This document shows, in pieces, positions 33,057 through 42,404 of a stretch of 64,000 bases of DNA. The notes below the pieces were generated by a model, which was given only the letters and a program-made list of their open reading frames with translations, was not told the origin of the DNA and made no database searches. Made by a program: the position numbers and the translations under genes. Source of the stretch: Mesorhizobium sp. (GTDB lineage Bacteria > Pseudomonadota > Alphaproteobacteria > Rhizobiales > Rhizobiaceae); assembly GCF_023954305.1 (NCBI RefSeq), contig NZ_JAMLIG010000001.1, forward strand, positions 248,001-312,000. Direction: 5' to 3'. Position 1 is the first letter of the stretch. Each line of letters begins with the position of its first letter.

Positions 33057-34012
33057 TTTCTGACCTCCAGTCAAAGTTGCAAAACGGGTTTGGGTCTTAA
33101 TTGCTGAAGGACAGCGTTTCCCTGCCCCATCCCCTAGGCGAAAAGTCGCTCCCGAAGTCGCTTCCCTTCCCGACGGACAATTGCCGAACGGGCTGGCCAG
33201 TTCAACCGTCAACTTGCCTCTGCCGCGATGCGCACACCGCTATGCCCAATTGCTGTTGCACAAATGACACGATTTGCCGGGGCGGCTTAAGGATTGATCA
33301 ACCATGTGGCACCGATCGCGCTCGTTTCCGGGCTTCGACGCCTGATTCCGACCGCCCGATTCCGGGCTATCAACGCCCATCGTTGCGGCCGTTCGAGTCG
33401 AATCGCTGCACCCGCGCTTGCATCGACAGTCTCGCAAGGCATGCGGAGAGAGGCGCGAACGATCGCGGCCGACGATCTTCCGGCGATGTCCAATGACACT
33501 CCGAAGCAATGCGGGGCACACCAGGGCTCTGTGACGGGAATGCGCAGACCAGACGGCGCAACGCCCATAAGAAATTGTCAGGGCTACTCGCCGCAGCCGC
33601 TCGCTTTTCAATCGGAATGCGTCCTCCGGTCCATTCCGGCGGCGTTCGCATGCACGGGCATGCGGAGATCGCAGCAGCGCGTGCTGCCGAATCCGCCGCG
33701 AACCGGGGGCGCTACGCACGAACAAAGCAGGCAAATGATGCGGCGTGACGGGGCAATCAGAGCAGACAGCAATGGACTCAATAATCGCGCGATTCCATGG
33801 ATGCGTGCGGCGCCGCTTGGAGTGGATTGCCATCGGCCGTGGCGCCGATGGCGGAGATAGAGAGGATGGAAGCAAAGCGTATGAGTGCAATGCCAAAAAG
33901 ATATATCGGCATCATCAGTGCATAATTATTGCAAAGCAACAAAAGGACCGGAAGGGATAAGAAAACGGAGGCTCTCCGGCAGCGATGGTACGCTTTGACT
34001 GGAGGTCAGAAA
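33057..34012. other. 956-bp intergenic region between divergent porin genes
   Basis: No convincing gene is seen. Open frames here (for example 33240-33896 minus and 33294-33860 plus) are Arg/Cys-rich, overlap each other on both strands and lack ribosome sites or family motifs. The last about 110 bases before the second porin are distinctly AT-rich (ATATCGGCATC ... CATAATTATTGCAAAG) and probably hold its promoter. The length is enough for regulatory RNA or long 5' leaders, which cannot be judged by eye. Confidence 0.5.
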
Positions 34013-35146
34013 ATGCACATCAAGAGCCTTCTCATCGGCTCCGCCGCGGCGCTCGTCGCGGTCACCGGCGCCCGCGCTGCCGACGCCGTCATGGCGCCGG
34101 AACCCGAGCCGGTCGAATATGTCCGCGTCTGCGACGCCTACGGCGCCGGCTTCTTCTACATTCCGGGCACCGAAACCTGCCTGCGGATCTCGGGCTACAT
34201 CTGGTACCAGATGGGCGCCGGCAGCTACGAAGACGGAGACGCTCCGTCCTATCACTACGGCACCTCGACGCAGGACGGTTGGCGCAAGTCGATCCGCGCC
34301 CGCGTCAACTTCGACGCACGTTCCGAAACCGAGTGGGGCACGCTGAAGTCCTACATCCGCTTCCAGGCAAACTGGAACGGCGTGGGCGACGGCGCTGTGG
34401 CGGCCGACCAGGCTTACCTTGAGCTCGGCGGCTTCATCGCCGGTTACACGGAATCGTTCTGGCTCGACTCCAAGAATGGCGGCCCTTCGAACTGGGGCTC
34501 GCACTCCTGGACCGGCATGTACTACGGCTATCAGGAGCACGCGCTCATCGGCTATCGCTACCAGTCGAACGGCTTCTTCGGCGCCATCTCGCTCGAAGAC
34601 GACGCGCTTGACGGCGAAGGTTATGTACCCGACGTCGTCGCCAAGGTCGGCTACGCGGGCGGCTGGGGCGCGGTATGGGCGAAGGTGGGTTTCGACGAAA
34701 GCTACAACGCGCTCGGCGACAGCGGCTTCGGTGTTTCGCTTGGCGCGCAGATCAACGTCCCGAACATGCCCGGCTCGTCGCTGCGTGTGCACGGCTACTA
34801 CGTGGATAGCGACAGCCAGTATGGTTCGAGCAGCATGTTCGCGACGCCGACGTCGTACGGACAGGCCGAATGGACGATCCTGGCGTCGTATAACCAGCAG
34901 TTCTCGGAAACCCTCGGCGCGTCCGTAGCTTTCGAATATTTCAGCGACTTCTACGTGCCCAACTCGGACGTGAGCACGGGTATCGACGGCTGGGCCGCGG
35001 AACTGTCGGTCATTTGGTTCCCGGTGCCACAGTTCGAAGTTCGCGGCGAAGTCGGTTACACGGACGCGGACGGCCTGCTTACCGATCCGACCGTCGATCC
35101 GGAAGGCTCGGTGTCCGGCTTCCTGCGCTTCACGCGCTACTTCTAG
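34013..35146 (+). CDS. Outer-membrane porin (Porin_2/Omp2-like), second copy
   Basis: A 377-residue paralog of the porin at 31791-33056. The signal peptide and first about 80 residues are nearly identical (MHIKSLLIGSAAALVAVTGARA; CDAYGAGFFYIPGTETCLRISGY), and it ends in the same FLRFTRYF. It is about 44 residues shorter, with differences mainly in loop-like stretches. The ATG at 34013 follows the same TGGAGGTCAGAAAATG leader. Two differing porins may offer different permeability; the genes could also recombine. Confidence 0.94.
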   Translation: MHIKSLLIGSAAALVAVTGARAADAVMAPEPEPVEYVRVCDAYGAGFFYIPGTETCLRISGYIWYQMGAGSYEDGDAPSYHYGTSTQDGWRKSIRARVNFDARSETEWGTLKSYIRFQANWNGVGDGAVAADQAYLELGGFIAGYTESFWLDSKNGGPSNWGSHSWTGMYYGYQEHALIGYRYQSNGFFGAISLEDDALDGEGYVPDVVAKVGYAGGWGAVWAKVGFDESYNALGDSGFGVSLGAQINVPNMPGSSLRVHGYYVDSDSQYGSSSMFATPTSYGQAEWTILASYNQQFSETLGASVAFEYFSDFYVPNSDVSTGIDGWAAELSVIWFPVPQFEVRGEVGYTDADGLLTDPTVDPEGSVSGFLRFTRYF

Positions 35147-35172
35147 TCGGCACTTCGTCCGACGACAGGTTT

Positions 35173-35201
35173 CGGCCCGCAATCCATCCGGTTGCGGGCC
35201 G
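35173..35201 (+). terminator. Hairpin after the second porin gene
   Basis: CGGCCCGCAA (35173-35182) pairs perfectly with TTGCGGGCCG (35192-35201) across nine bases, 27 bp after the porin stop. No U tract follows, so it may act as a weak terminator or as an mRNA 3' stabiliser. Confidence 0.5.
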
Positions 35202-35337
35202 TTGCCACAGATGCTTACTTCTGTATAGACATAGCTCGTTGACGATAGAGGTCGACTTGTAGTGTCAAGAAACCGTTGAGGAGGCCGTTTTCTTCCACTT
35301 CATTCTTCCTGCCTGAAGCAATTCTGGCTCGAAAATT

Positions 35338-36282
35338 TTGGGTATACATGAAGTGACACATGATCTTCTTCACATAGGCGTAGATTCCGGGTTTGCGTCC
35401 CTTGCACAAGGCTACAATCTCACTTACGCATCGACCAATGGCCAAGCAGAGACACCTGCCCAGCCGACCACGCTGAAGTCGCTCTTCGAGCGCTATGCCG
35501 GGACGCTCTGGGAAAACGGCAAGCACAAATACAACGTCGCGTCCTTCATCCACGAGATCGACGCGATACTGCCGCGCGTGCCGTTCGAGACCTTTTCCCA
35601 GGCGATGTTCGACGACGTCGTTGGTGCCCTGCGAGATCGTGGCAATAGCAATGCCACAATAAATCGCAAGGTGGCGGCATTGTCGAAACTGCTGCGCAAG
35701 GCGCTGCGGATGGGCGACGTCCACAGCCTGCCCGAATTCAAACGCCAGAAAGAGCGCGCCGGGCGTATCCGGTTTCTCGAAGCCGCCGAAGAGGACAGGC
35801 TTTTCGCGGCGATCCGCGCACGTTCGGAATCCTACTATCTGCTGTCGGTCTTCCTGATCGACACCGGCGCACGGCTGGGCGAAGCGATCGATCTGCGCTG
35901 GAACGACCTCAATGAGGGCCGGGCCACGTTCTGGCTCACCAAATCCGGGCGCAGCCGCTCGGTGCCGCTGACCGCGCGGGCCGTGGACGCGGCGCGCATG
36001 CGGGATGGCAAAAGGCGGGGACCGTTCAACGACATCGTCCAATACAAATACCGCGCTGCGTGGAACGAGGCCAAGGCCGAGGTCGGGCTCGGTGCGGACG
36101 ACCAGGTGGTTCCGCATATCCTGCGCCACACATGCGCCTCGCGTCTGGTACGGGGCGGGGTCGACATCCGGCGCGTGCAGATGTGGCTCGGCCACCAGAC
36201 GCTGCAGATGACGATGCGCTATGCGCACCTCGCCACGAACGACCTCGACATGTGCGTGCCGATCCTCGAGCGGCGTTATTGA
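35338..36282 (+). CDS. Tyrosine recombinase (phage-type integrase), stand-alone
   Basis: Up to 314 residues. The N-terminal SAM-like DNA-binding region is TLKSLFERYAGTLWENGKHKYN. The catalytic domain has the first Arg in DTGARLGEAIDLRW, Lys in LTKSGRSRSVPL, HILRHTCASRL (HxxR), GHQTLQMTMRYAH and the nucleophile Tyr in that segment, so all catalytic residues are present. The start is uncertain: the TTG at 35338 and GTG at 35353 both lack a ribosome site. No other phage gene lies next to it, so it may be a remnant of an island or a recombinase with a local role. Confidence 0.82.
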   Translation: MGIHEVTHDLLHIGVDSGFASLAQGYNLTYASTNGQAETPAQPTTLKSLFERYAGTLWENGKHKYNVASFIHEIDAILPRVPFETFSQAMFDDVVGALRDRGNSNATINRKVAALSKLLRKALRMGDVHSLPEFKRQKERAGRIRFLEAAEEDRLFAAIRARSESYYLLSVFLIDTGARLGEAIDLRWNDLNEGRATFWLTKSGRSRSVPLTARAVDAARMRDGKRRGPFNDIVQYKYRAAWNEAKAEVGLGADDQVVPHILRHTCASRLVRGGVDIRRVQMWLGHQTLQMTMRYAHLATNDLDMCVPILERRY

Positions 36283-36323
36283 GCGGCATCCGCATTGGGC
36301 GGCAGGCCAATGCGCCGGACCGG

Positions 36324-37199
36324 CTACCGGTCCCGCAGCAGCCTGATCAATTCCGGCACGAAGGCCGAACCTTCACCGCGTTCGACAATTCCTTCCAGCG
36401 TGCCCGACACGCCCTGCGCGACCAGGTCCGCTGCCTCCAGATCATCCGCCAGCTGGCGGTAATAGGACAGGTCCTTCGCCGCGTTGGCGATGGAGAAGCG
36501 CAACAGCGAGGTATCGCCGCTGACAATGGCGGGTCTCAGCCGCTCCAGCGCGACGCCGCCGCCACCGCCCTTGGCGAGGCACTCCACCAGAGCGTCCATG
36601 GACACGCCGCCCTTGGCCGCGCAGGCAGCCGCCTCGGCGATCAGCGTCATGGAGCCCAGCGAGACGAAATTATGGATGAGCTTGAGCTGATGGCCGGTGC
36701 CGACGCCGCCGGCCTCGAAAATGTTCTCGGCGAAAGCCGACAAGAGCGGCCTGACCCTGGCAATCACGGCGTCATCGCCGCCGACGAGCAGGTTCAACCG
36801 CCCTTCCTCCGCTTCCTTGGGCGTACGGGTCATGGCGGCATCGACGAAATGCGCCCCCCTTGCCTCGACCTTCGCAGCCAGCGCCACGGTCGACGTTGGG
36901 TTGGCCGTCGAGCAATCGATGACGATCATGCCCGGCCGCAGCGCGTCGAGCACCTGCCCGCTGCCGAGAAGAACGTCTTCGACCTGCGGCGTTCCGGTCA
37001 CGCATAGCACCAGGACATCACTCGCGCCGGCAAGCTCGGCCGCGGTGTCGCATGCTTGCGCCCCCGCCCGGTCGAGATCCTCGGTCGGCTGGTTGCCGGG
37101 ATGGCGCAGGTAGCGCAGATGCCAGCCCTTCGTCGCGATGTTCTTCGCGATGCCGTGGCCCATCAGACCCACGCCGATCATGCCGACCCGCTCGTTCAT
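36324..37199 (-). CDS. 3-hydroxyisobutyrate dehydrogenase-family oxidoreductase
   Basis: A 291-residue beta-hydroxyacid dehydrogenase. It has an N-terminal Rossmann motif GMIGVGLMGHGIAKNIATKGW, the substrate-binding region FVDAAMTRTPKEAEEG, and the catalytic Lys in GHQLKLIHNFVSLGSM. The family reduces or oxidises 3-hydroxy acids with NAD(P). TRTP in place of the usual SGG after DAP/DAA suggests a substrate unlike 3-hydroxyisobutyrate. The ATG at 37199 has GGGGAG six bases upstream. A paralog is encoded divergently at 37489. Confidence 0.87.
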   Translation of the reverse strand: MNERVGMIGVGLMGHGIAKNIATKGWHLRYLRHPGNQPTEDLDRAGAQACDTAAELAGASDVLVLCVTGTPQVEDVLLGSGQVLDALRPGMIVIDCSTANPTSTVALAAKVEARGAHFVDAAMTRTPKEAEEGRLNLLVGGDDAVIARVRPLLSAFAENIFEAGGVGTGHQLKLIHNFVSLGSMTLIAEAAACAAKGGVSMDALVECLAKGGGGGVALERLRPAIVSGDTSLLRFSIANAAKDLSYYRQLADDLEAADLVAQGVSGTLEGIVERGEGSAFVPELIRLLRDR

Positions 37200-37488
37200 C
37201 CGCATCTCCCCTGCCAGGCACTCGTCTGCTTTCGAGGATGCCGCGCGACCTATGGGGGGCAAGGCGGGCCGAGGCAAGGCCCAGGCGCCATGCCGGATGG
37301 GTACAGGGAGCGATAGTGCAAGCACGCGTCCAGGATCACAGCACTGGCTCCGCGTCATGATCCGCCGCATTCTTTTTCGCCTGCGGGGCTAACCCGCTTC
37401 GCGTATGCTTATCGGATGGCGCCGATCGGCCGCCGATTGAACGAGGCGCGCTGACGGGAAACGTCGTCGCGCAGGAGGAGGAGCGAAT

Positions 37489-38427
37489 ATGGCGGACACT
37501 GAGGAAACGATCGGATTCATCGGCCTCGGGCTGATGGGCCACGGCATGGCGAAGAACGTGGTGGAGAAGGGCTATTCGCTCACCGCGCTCGCCCATCGAA
37601 ACCGCAAGCCGCTCGAAGATCTCGTCGCCCGCGGTGCCCGGGAGGCGGCCACGCCGCAGGACGTCGCGGAGCGCTCCTCGGTGGTCGTTCTCTGCGTGAC
37701 CGGCTCGCGCGAGGTCGAGGCGCTGATCCGTGGCGACAAAGGGCTCGCGGCGGGGCTCCGGCCGGGCTCGGTCGTCATCGACTGCTCGACCTCCGATCCG
37801 AACTCGACGATCGCGCTGGCCGACTTCCTGGCGGGCCGCGGGATCGACTACGTCGACGCGCCGCTGTCGCGCACGCCGAAGGAGGCGTGGGAAGGCACGC
37901 TCGACACGATGGTCGGCGCGGAGCCCACCGTGTTCGAGCGGGTCCGGCCGATCATCGCCACCTGGGCGGCCCGTATCGTCCACATCGGCGGCGTCGGCGA
38001 CGGGCACCGGATGAAGCTCCTCAACAATTTCGTCTCGCTCGGCTATGCCGCCATCTATGCCGAGGCGCTTGTGCTCGCCGAAAAGGTCGGCATTTCGCCG
38101 CAGCGCTTCGACGCGGTGATCCGCGGCGGCCGCATGGATTGCGGCTTCTACCAGACCTTCATGGGCTACGCGATCGACGGCAACCGAGAGGCGCATCGCT
38201 TCACGCTGAGCAATGCGCTGAAGGATCTCACCTATCTTGAATCAATGGCGGATGCGGCGCGCGTCGCCAACCCGCTCGGCAACGCGACCAAAAACGCATT
38301 CGCGATGGCGGTCGCCGGCGGGGGTGCCGGACCGGAGGACTATGTCCCACACCTCGTCGACCATGTAGCGCGCCTCAACGGCGCCGGGCCTGGCGGCCTG
38401 CCGGGCAAGGGAAAGCCCGGAGTCTGA
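37489..38427 (+). CDS. 3-hydroxyisobutyrate dehydrogenase-family oxidoreductase, paralog
   Basis: A 312-residue paralog of the gene at 36324-37199. It has GFIGLGLMGHGMAKNVVEKGY, DYVDAPLSRTPKEAWEGTL and the catalytic Lys in DGHRMKLLNNFVSLGY. It shares the unusual RTPKEA loop, so the two likely act on related substrates or as partners. A Gly/Pro-rich tail ends the protein. The ATG follows AGGAGGAGG. Divergent layout over a 289-bp gap suggests joint regulation. Confidence 0.88.
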   Translation: MADTEETIGFIGLGLMGHGMAKNVVEKGYSLTALAHRNRKPLEDLVARGAREAATPQDVAERSSVVVLCVTGSREVEALIRGDKGLAAGLRPGSVVIDCSTSDPNSTIALADFLAGRGIDYVDAPLSRTPKEAWEGTLDTMVGAEPTVFERVRPIIATWAARIVHIGGVGDGHRMKLLNNFVSLGYAAIYAEALVLAEKVGISPQRFDAVIRGGRMDCGFYQTFMGYAIDGNREAHRFTLSNALKDLTYLESMADAARVANPLGNATKNAFAMAVAGGGAGPEDYVPHLVDHVARLNGAGPGGLPGKGKPGV

Positions 38428-38614
38428 CCGGTCCAGCCCATTCCGGCTCCCGCCGGCGCGTCGAAGCCCGATCAGTCGGCCGAGCCGCCGCCTGACGTGG
38501 TCGAGGGCGAATTCGGCGGCGTTTCGGGAAAGACCATGGTCTTTGCTCGCGCCGATAGCGGCGCTCGCCATGCCGATCGGGGGCAACCCCACCGGAAGGG
38601 CCTTGCCGGGTGCC

Positions 38615-41600
38615 TCAACGGACCAGCCGCGCTCGGACCATTGTCTGGTCCTTCGGATGACCCCACGGCCCGATATATTCGACCACCCAAGGCAATCCGA
38701 TCACAGCGTGCTGAATATCCTCGCGCCTGTAGTGATAGGGATCCTTGTGCGGATGGGTAATGACCCCGGGATATTGTTCAAACGACTCGGCGTCCCGACC
38801 TTCCGGAGCGAGATAGACCGTGAAGAGAAAGGTGCAAGGTCCATCCAGATGGTCGGCAAGCCTCGCAAGGCAGAGCCGCAGATGATTGGGCGGGAGATGC
38901 GTGAACACCGACTGCGCGATGGCGAAGTCGATGTCTTTGCGAATTCCGGGGAACTCGAATTCCCTGTCGACCACGAGATTTGAACGCGGCAGCTTATCGC
39001 CGAGCCCAGCAGGCAGGATCTCCCGTTGATATCCGGCCTCCAGAAAGGACTCATTGAGATCCGTGCCCAGGTAGTTTCCGGCATCGAGAAAGCGTACGGC
39101 CTTCACCCCGAGCCGAAGAGACCCACAACCGATGTCCAGCAGTCTGTGTTCGGGCTGCATTCCGACGGAACGGAGATGCTCGAGCTGCAGCGAGCCCAGC
39201 TCCTCCCACAATCCGCCGATGATCTTTCGATAGTCGGTTCCCGTGCCGGCGATTCGTCGCATGGCTTGTTCGTCGTAGTAGTGTGAGAGCATTGGACCAG
39301 ACGATACCGGAGGTTTCGTTGCCGTCCCGGTTCGCGACCCGCTCGGGGGCGGTGCCGGATTCGCCTGGGCCGCTGCTGCGTGCCCCGATCCGGCAGAGCG
39401 GGACAGCTTCGCGATAAGTCCCTGTCCTGTCGGCAGGGAGAGGACCTCGAAGCCGAGTTCCTCGGCGAGGGCGTCGATTGCCAGCTTCTGTGGCGAGTAG
39501 CCGGAATAGGCGTAGTCGTCGAGAAGGACGAGTGCCCCGGGCGTGAGCGAATCCCAGACGAATTTCAAGGCGGCTATCTCGGGAGGAGCGCAGTTCATGT
39601 CGATATGAACGAAAGCGAACGGCCCCTTGCCCAGGCGATCAAGCGTAAGCGGGACCGGTCCCGGTATGATCGTCACGTTCTTCCAGGAGGAGAAGTTCGC
39701 GACGACGGGCTCCACTGTCGTGGCATAGAAGCCGTTATCGAGTTGCGAACGGTTCTTCTCCAAGATGCCGGAGCGGCGTTCTTCATCGGTGATGAACCGT
39801 TCGTCCAGACCGGAGAAGGTGTCGAGCAGATAGAAGTTCCGACCGGTCCTGTCCCAGTCGAGATCCTCCATGATGGCCGAGCTCATGAACCCGCGATTGG
39901 TTCCAAACTCGACGAAATCGCCGGGGATCTGTGTCGCCGTGCGAGCGGCCCAAAGGCCCAGGTGAACGCGCCAATTCCACCGGTAATCCTTGCCGACCGC
40001 CTGGATCCCGCGGTCGTAGGCTTTGAGAAAACGACGATCGTCCAGGAAGTCGCTGTTGTGGATGCTGCGTAGACCGTCGCGATCATAAGGTGCGCGCTTG
40101 ACGGCCTGGATGTCGCAGTCGATCGGGCTCGAAATGGCCACATGACCGTCCGCCTGAACGAGGCGCAGGTAATAGCTGGCCGGGCCGGTCTGTTTGAGCG
40201 ACGTATCCTGCCAGAAGAGCTTCAGATCGGTCCGGCCGGGGACCGAGACGCGGCGCACCGGGCCGTCGCGCCCTTCGCGCAGGCCGGAAGCGAGGAAGTG
40301 GAAATGGCCGCTTGGAATGCGGCCGGCCTGCACTGCCTCGGCAATATCGCGATAGGCGGCGCAATAGGCACCTTCGTCAAACTCATAAGCTCCCTCGGGA
40401 TAGACCTCGTGAACGATCTGCATGTCCCGGACGATCTGCACGACAGCCAGTTCGGCCGTGCCTTGCACGTCGATACCCAGGACGGGCGGCCCGGTGCAGA
40501 TCACATCCTGGCTGCCCATCGGAGAGCCGTTGACCGTGAGATTTACCAACATGCGTGCCCCCGTGGTCGCGTAGACTCGGCGATGGTAGAGCGCGTCGAA
40601 AACACCCTCTCGGGTGAATTCTTCCGCCTGGATGCCGACCAGTCCGAGTCCGAAGGACTCCCTGTCGCCTTTGTCGGAGTAAGCGAGGAAACCGTTGCCC
40701 GGCCTGCCGATATGGTCGTCGCCGCCGGCGATCACGCCTAAGCGGCGCCCTGCGCGAAACGTGTTTGCCCAATGTTCCGACCGCTTGTGTTCGGAGAAGG
40801 CCTCGACCAGCCGTTCCAGTTCCGGGCGATGCCATTGCTTGTTCGCCGGCCGGCCACCGAAATGGGCCGCGACGAATACGGTGCCGGGCGAGCAGTGCTC
40901 GGAAAGCCAGTTGAACAGATCCTCGACGTGATTCACCTGCGGCGCGGTGCCGTGATAGGTCTGGGTATTGCGGTAGTCATAGAATGACCGGCTGCGCACG
41001 ATGGGCGGATCGTCATCGGCGAAGTAGACATTGCGGTCTCCTCCCACGTTGTGCTGACCGCTCCATTCGAACGCCTGCAGCGTCACAAACCGGCCAGGCT
41101 GATTGTGGGCATTGGTCGCCGCCTTGGAGAGCGACCACGCCGCGTCGCTCAGCATGAAATCGTGATCGGTGACGGCGCAGACGTCCAATCCCGCGATCTG
41201 CCTGGCGTAATTGTAATAGTCGTCGACAGTTCCCCGGCCGTCGCTCAACAGCGTGTGCCCGTGAATTTCGCCCCACAACGTCAAGCGCTCGGGTCGAGCG
41301 CTTCTGACGCGAACAGGGTTGCTACGCACATCGTCGATGCGAAAAAAACGGTCGCCGGGGTAGTGGAATACGATGTCGTCACGCGATCCCACCCCGCTTT
41401 CCATCCGGATTTCGATGCGTCGTTCCTGCGGACCATCCGCCACGAGCGCGACGACGTCCGAAGCAAAATCCCGGGCGATGTTGCCGTAGCGGTCTTCGGC
41501 ACGAACCAGCAACCGTGTGGCACGTCCTACCTCCGCGTCGGACGGCGTCACGATGACCAGATGGTCGATTTCGCCGCCGACGACCGGCAGCGGCAGGTCG

Positions 41601-42199
41601 TTCGGCATCGGCAGGAACCTGCCGCTGGCGTCATGATCCACGAAAAGCCGGAACACGAATGCCGGTTCCTCGAAGCGCTGGACCCGAACTCCCGGAGAGC
41701 CTCGGCCCTGATCGCCATACACCAACTCGATCACGTCGCCGGCTTCGAGGCCGCGCTCGGTTGCAGTCAAGTCGATGACGTGCTGCCAGGGAAACATCGC
41801 CGCAAAGAGATCGGCACTGTCGGCGATCGCGTTCCATCCCTTGAGGGACAGCGGCGTCCCGGACTCGACGGTGCAGGTGCTGAAACCGGGAGATCCGGCC
41901 TCGGTCGTTTGCGGCGGCGTCCACTGGCAGACATGCCGGGTGGCAATTCTGACGGTACCGCCTTTCGCGATGCCGGCAGAGCCCACCGTGATCCGGAAGC
42001 GACACTGAACGTATTCCCCGGCTACCGCTTCTCTGGGCGAAAGAAGGACTGCCGCGCCGAGACCTATCGCCAGCCCAGCCTCGACGGCCTCGTGATGGTC
42101 CGCAAACCTCACCAGACGATTCGCTACAGTGTCGTGAATGTCCGATCCTCCGGCGGCTTGATCGATCGAATCCCTCCCCACCAGGACGTTTTCGATCAT
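38615..42199 (-). CDS. Three-domain protein: DUF3604 + TylF-type methyltransferase + second SAM methyltransferase
   Basis: A 1194-residue protein. Residues to about 700 are a DUF3604-type region with a PHP-like metal motif (LWGEIHGHTLLSDGRGTVDDYYNYAR near 308, then AVTDHDFML). Residues about 720-935 resemble TylF/MycF O-methyltransferases (GDFVEFGTNRGFMSSAIM, LLDTFSGLDER, FVHIDMNCAPPEIAALK). Residues about 980-1194 are a class I methyltransferase (HRLLDIGCGSLRLGVKAVRFL, YLGTDLNESFL, QSVFTHLPPNHLRLCLARL). The ATG at 42199 has GGGAG eight bases upstream; a longer frame to 42322 runs into the phage attL and is not used. The phage insertion 88 bp upstream has replaced its native upstream region. 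Linking a hydrolase with two methyltransferases suggests cell-surface or secondary-metabolite work; the function is unknown. Confidence 0.8.
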   Translation of the reverse strand: MIENVLVGRDSIDQAAGGSDIHDTVANRLVRFADHHEAVEAGLAIGLGAAVLLSPREAVAGEYVQCRFRITVGSAGIAKGGTVRIATRHVCQWTPPQTTEAGSPGFSTCTVESGTPLSLKGWNAIADSADLFAAMFPWQHVIDLTATERGLEAGDVIELVYGDQGRGSPGVRVQRFEEPAFVFRLFVDHDASGRFLPMPNDLPLPVVGGEIDHLVIVTPSDAEVGRATRLLVRAEDRYGNIARDFASDVVALVADGPQERRIEIRMESGVGSRDDIVFHYPGDRFFRIDDVRSNPVRVRSARPERLTLWGEIHGHTLLSDGRGTVDDYYNYARQIAGLDVCAVTDHDFMLSDAAWSLSKAATNAHNQPGRFVTLQAFEWSGQHNVGGDRNVYFADDDPPIVRSRSFYDYRNTQTYHGTAPQVNHVEDLFNWLSEHCSPGTVFVAAHFGGRPANKQWHRPELERLVEAFSEHKRSEHWANTFRAGRRLGVIAGGDDHIGRPGNGFLAYSDKGDRESFGLGLVGIQAEEFTREGVFDALYHRRVYATTGARMLVNLTVNGSPMGSQDVICTGPPVLGIDVQGTAELAVVQIVRDMQIVHEVYPEGAYEFDEGAYCAAYRDIAEAVQAGRIPSGHFHFLASGLREGRDGPVRRVSVPGRTDLKLFWQDTSLKQTGPASYYLRLVQADGHVAISSPIDCDIQAVKRAPYDRDGLRSIHNSDFLDDRRFLKAYDRGIQAVGKDYRWNWRVHLGLWAARTATQIPGDFVEFGTNRGFMSSAIMEDLDWDRTGRNFYLLDTFSGLDERFITDEERRSGILEKNRSQLDNGFYATTVEPVVANFSSWKNVTIIPGPVPLTLDRLGKGPFAFVHIDMNCAPPEIAALKFVWDSLTPGALVLLDDYAYSGYSPQKLAIDALAEELGFEVLSLPTGQGLIAKLSRSAGSGHAAAAQANPAPPPSGSRTGTATKPPVSSGPMLSHYYDEQAMRRIAGTGTDYRKIIGGLWEELGSLQLEHLRSVGMQPEHRLLDIGCGSLRLGVKAVRFLDAGNYLGTDLNESFLEAGYQREILPAGLGDKLPRSNLVVDREFEFPGIRKDIDFAIAQSVFTHLPPNHLRLCLARLADHLDGPCTFLFTVYLAPEGRDAESFEQYPGVITHPHKDPYHYRREDIQHAVIGLPWVVEYIGPWGHPKDQTMVRARLVR

Positions 42200-42286
42200 C
42201 AACAAAGCTCCCAAAGTCAACCACGTGGCGACGGACGACCATATCGTGGGGCGGAAGCTTGGGGGGCCACCTCCTGGACTGCCTTG

Positions 42287-42305
42287 CTGGCGGAGAGGAT
42301 GGGAA
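42287..42305. repeat. attL, 19-bp core
   Basis: GCTGGCGGAGAGGATGGGA matches the attR copy exactly. It is a leftover of the tRNA-Ser 3' end, including the CCA and acceptor stem, and lies 88 bp upstream of the ATG of the host DUF3604 gene. Confidence 0.93.
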
Positions 42306-42362
42306 ACGCCTCTCTCTAACAAATGTGTTATTTTTCAATAACTTATGTGGAGTGGGTGGGGC

Positions 42363-42398
42363 GATTTTGTAGCAAGGTTTGTTGTGGATTTTGTAGCA
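42363..42398. repeat. Paired direct repeats, candidate integrase arm sites (left)
   Basis: GATTTTGTAGCA occurs exactly at 42363-42374 and 42387-42398, 24 bp apart, starting 57 bp inside attL. The 8-mer TTGTAGCA also occurs twice at the other end (58990-59009). Paired short repeats near both att cores are what arm-type integrase binding sites look like. Confidence 0.5.
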
Positions 42399-42404
42399 CG
42401 GCCG

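Noticed and set aside
33240..33896. ORFs of 188 and 218 residues between the porins
   Set aside because: They overlap on opposite strands, are Arg/Ser/Cys-rich and lack start signals or family motifs.
41051..42319. 422-residue plus-strand ORF opposite the DUF3604 gene
   Set aside because: Antisense shadow that reads across attL; no ribosome site or family motif.
42200..42322. N-terminal extension of the DUF3604 gene to 42322
   Set aside because: The added 41 codons cross attL into phage DNA, while a good ribosome site precedes the ATG at 42199.
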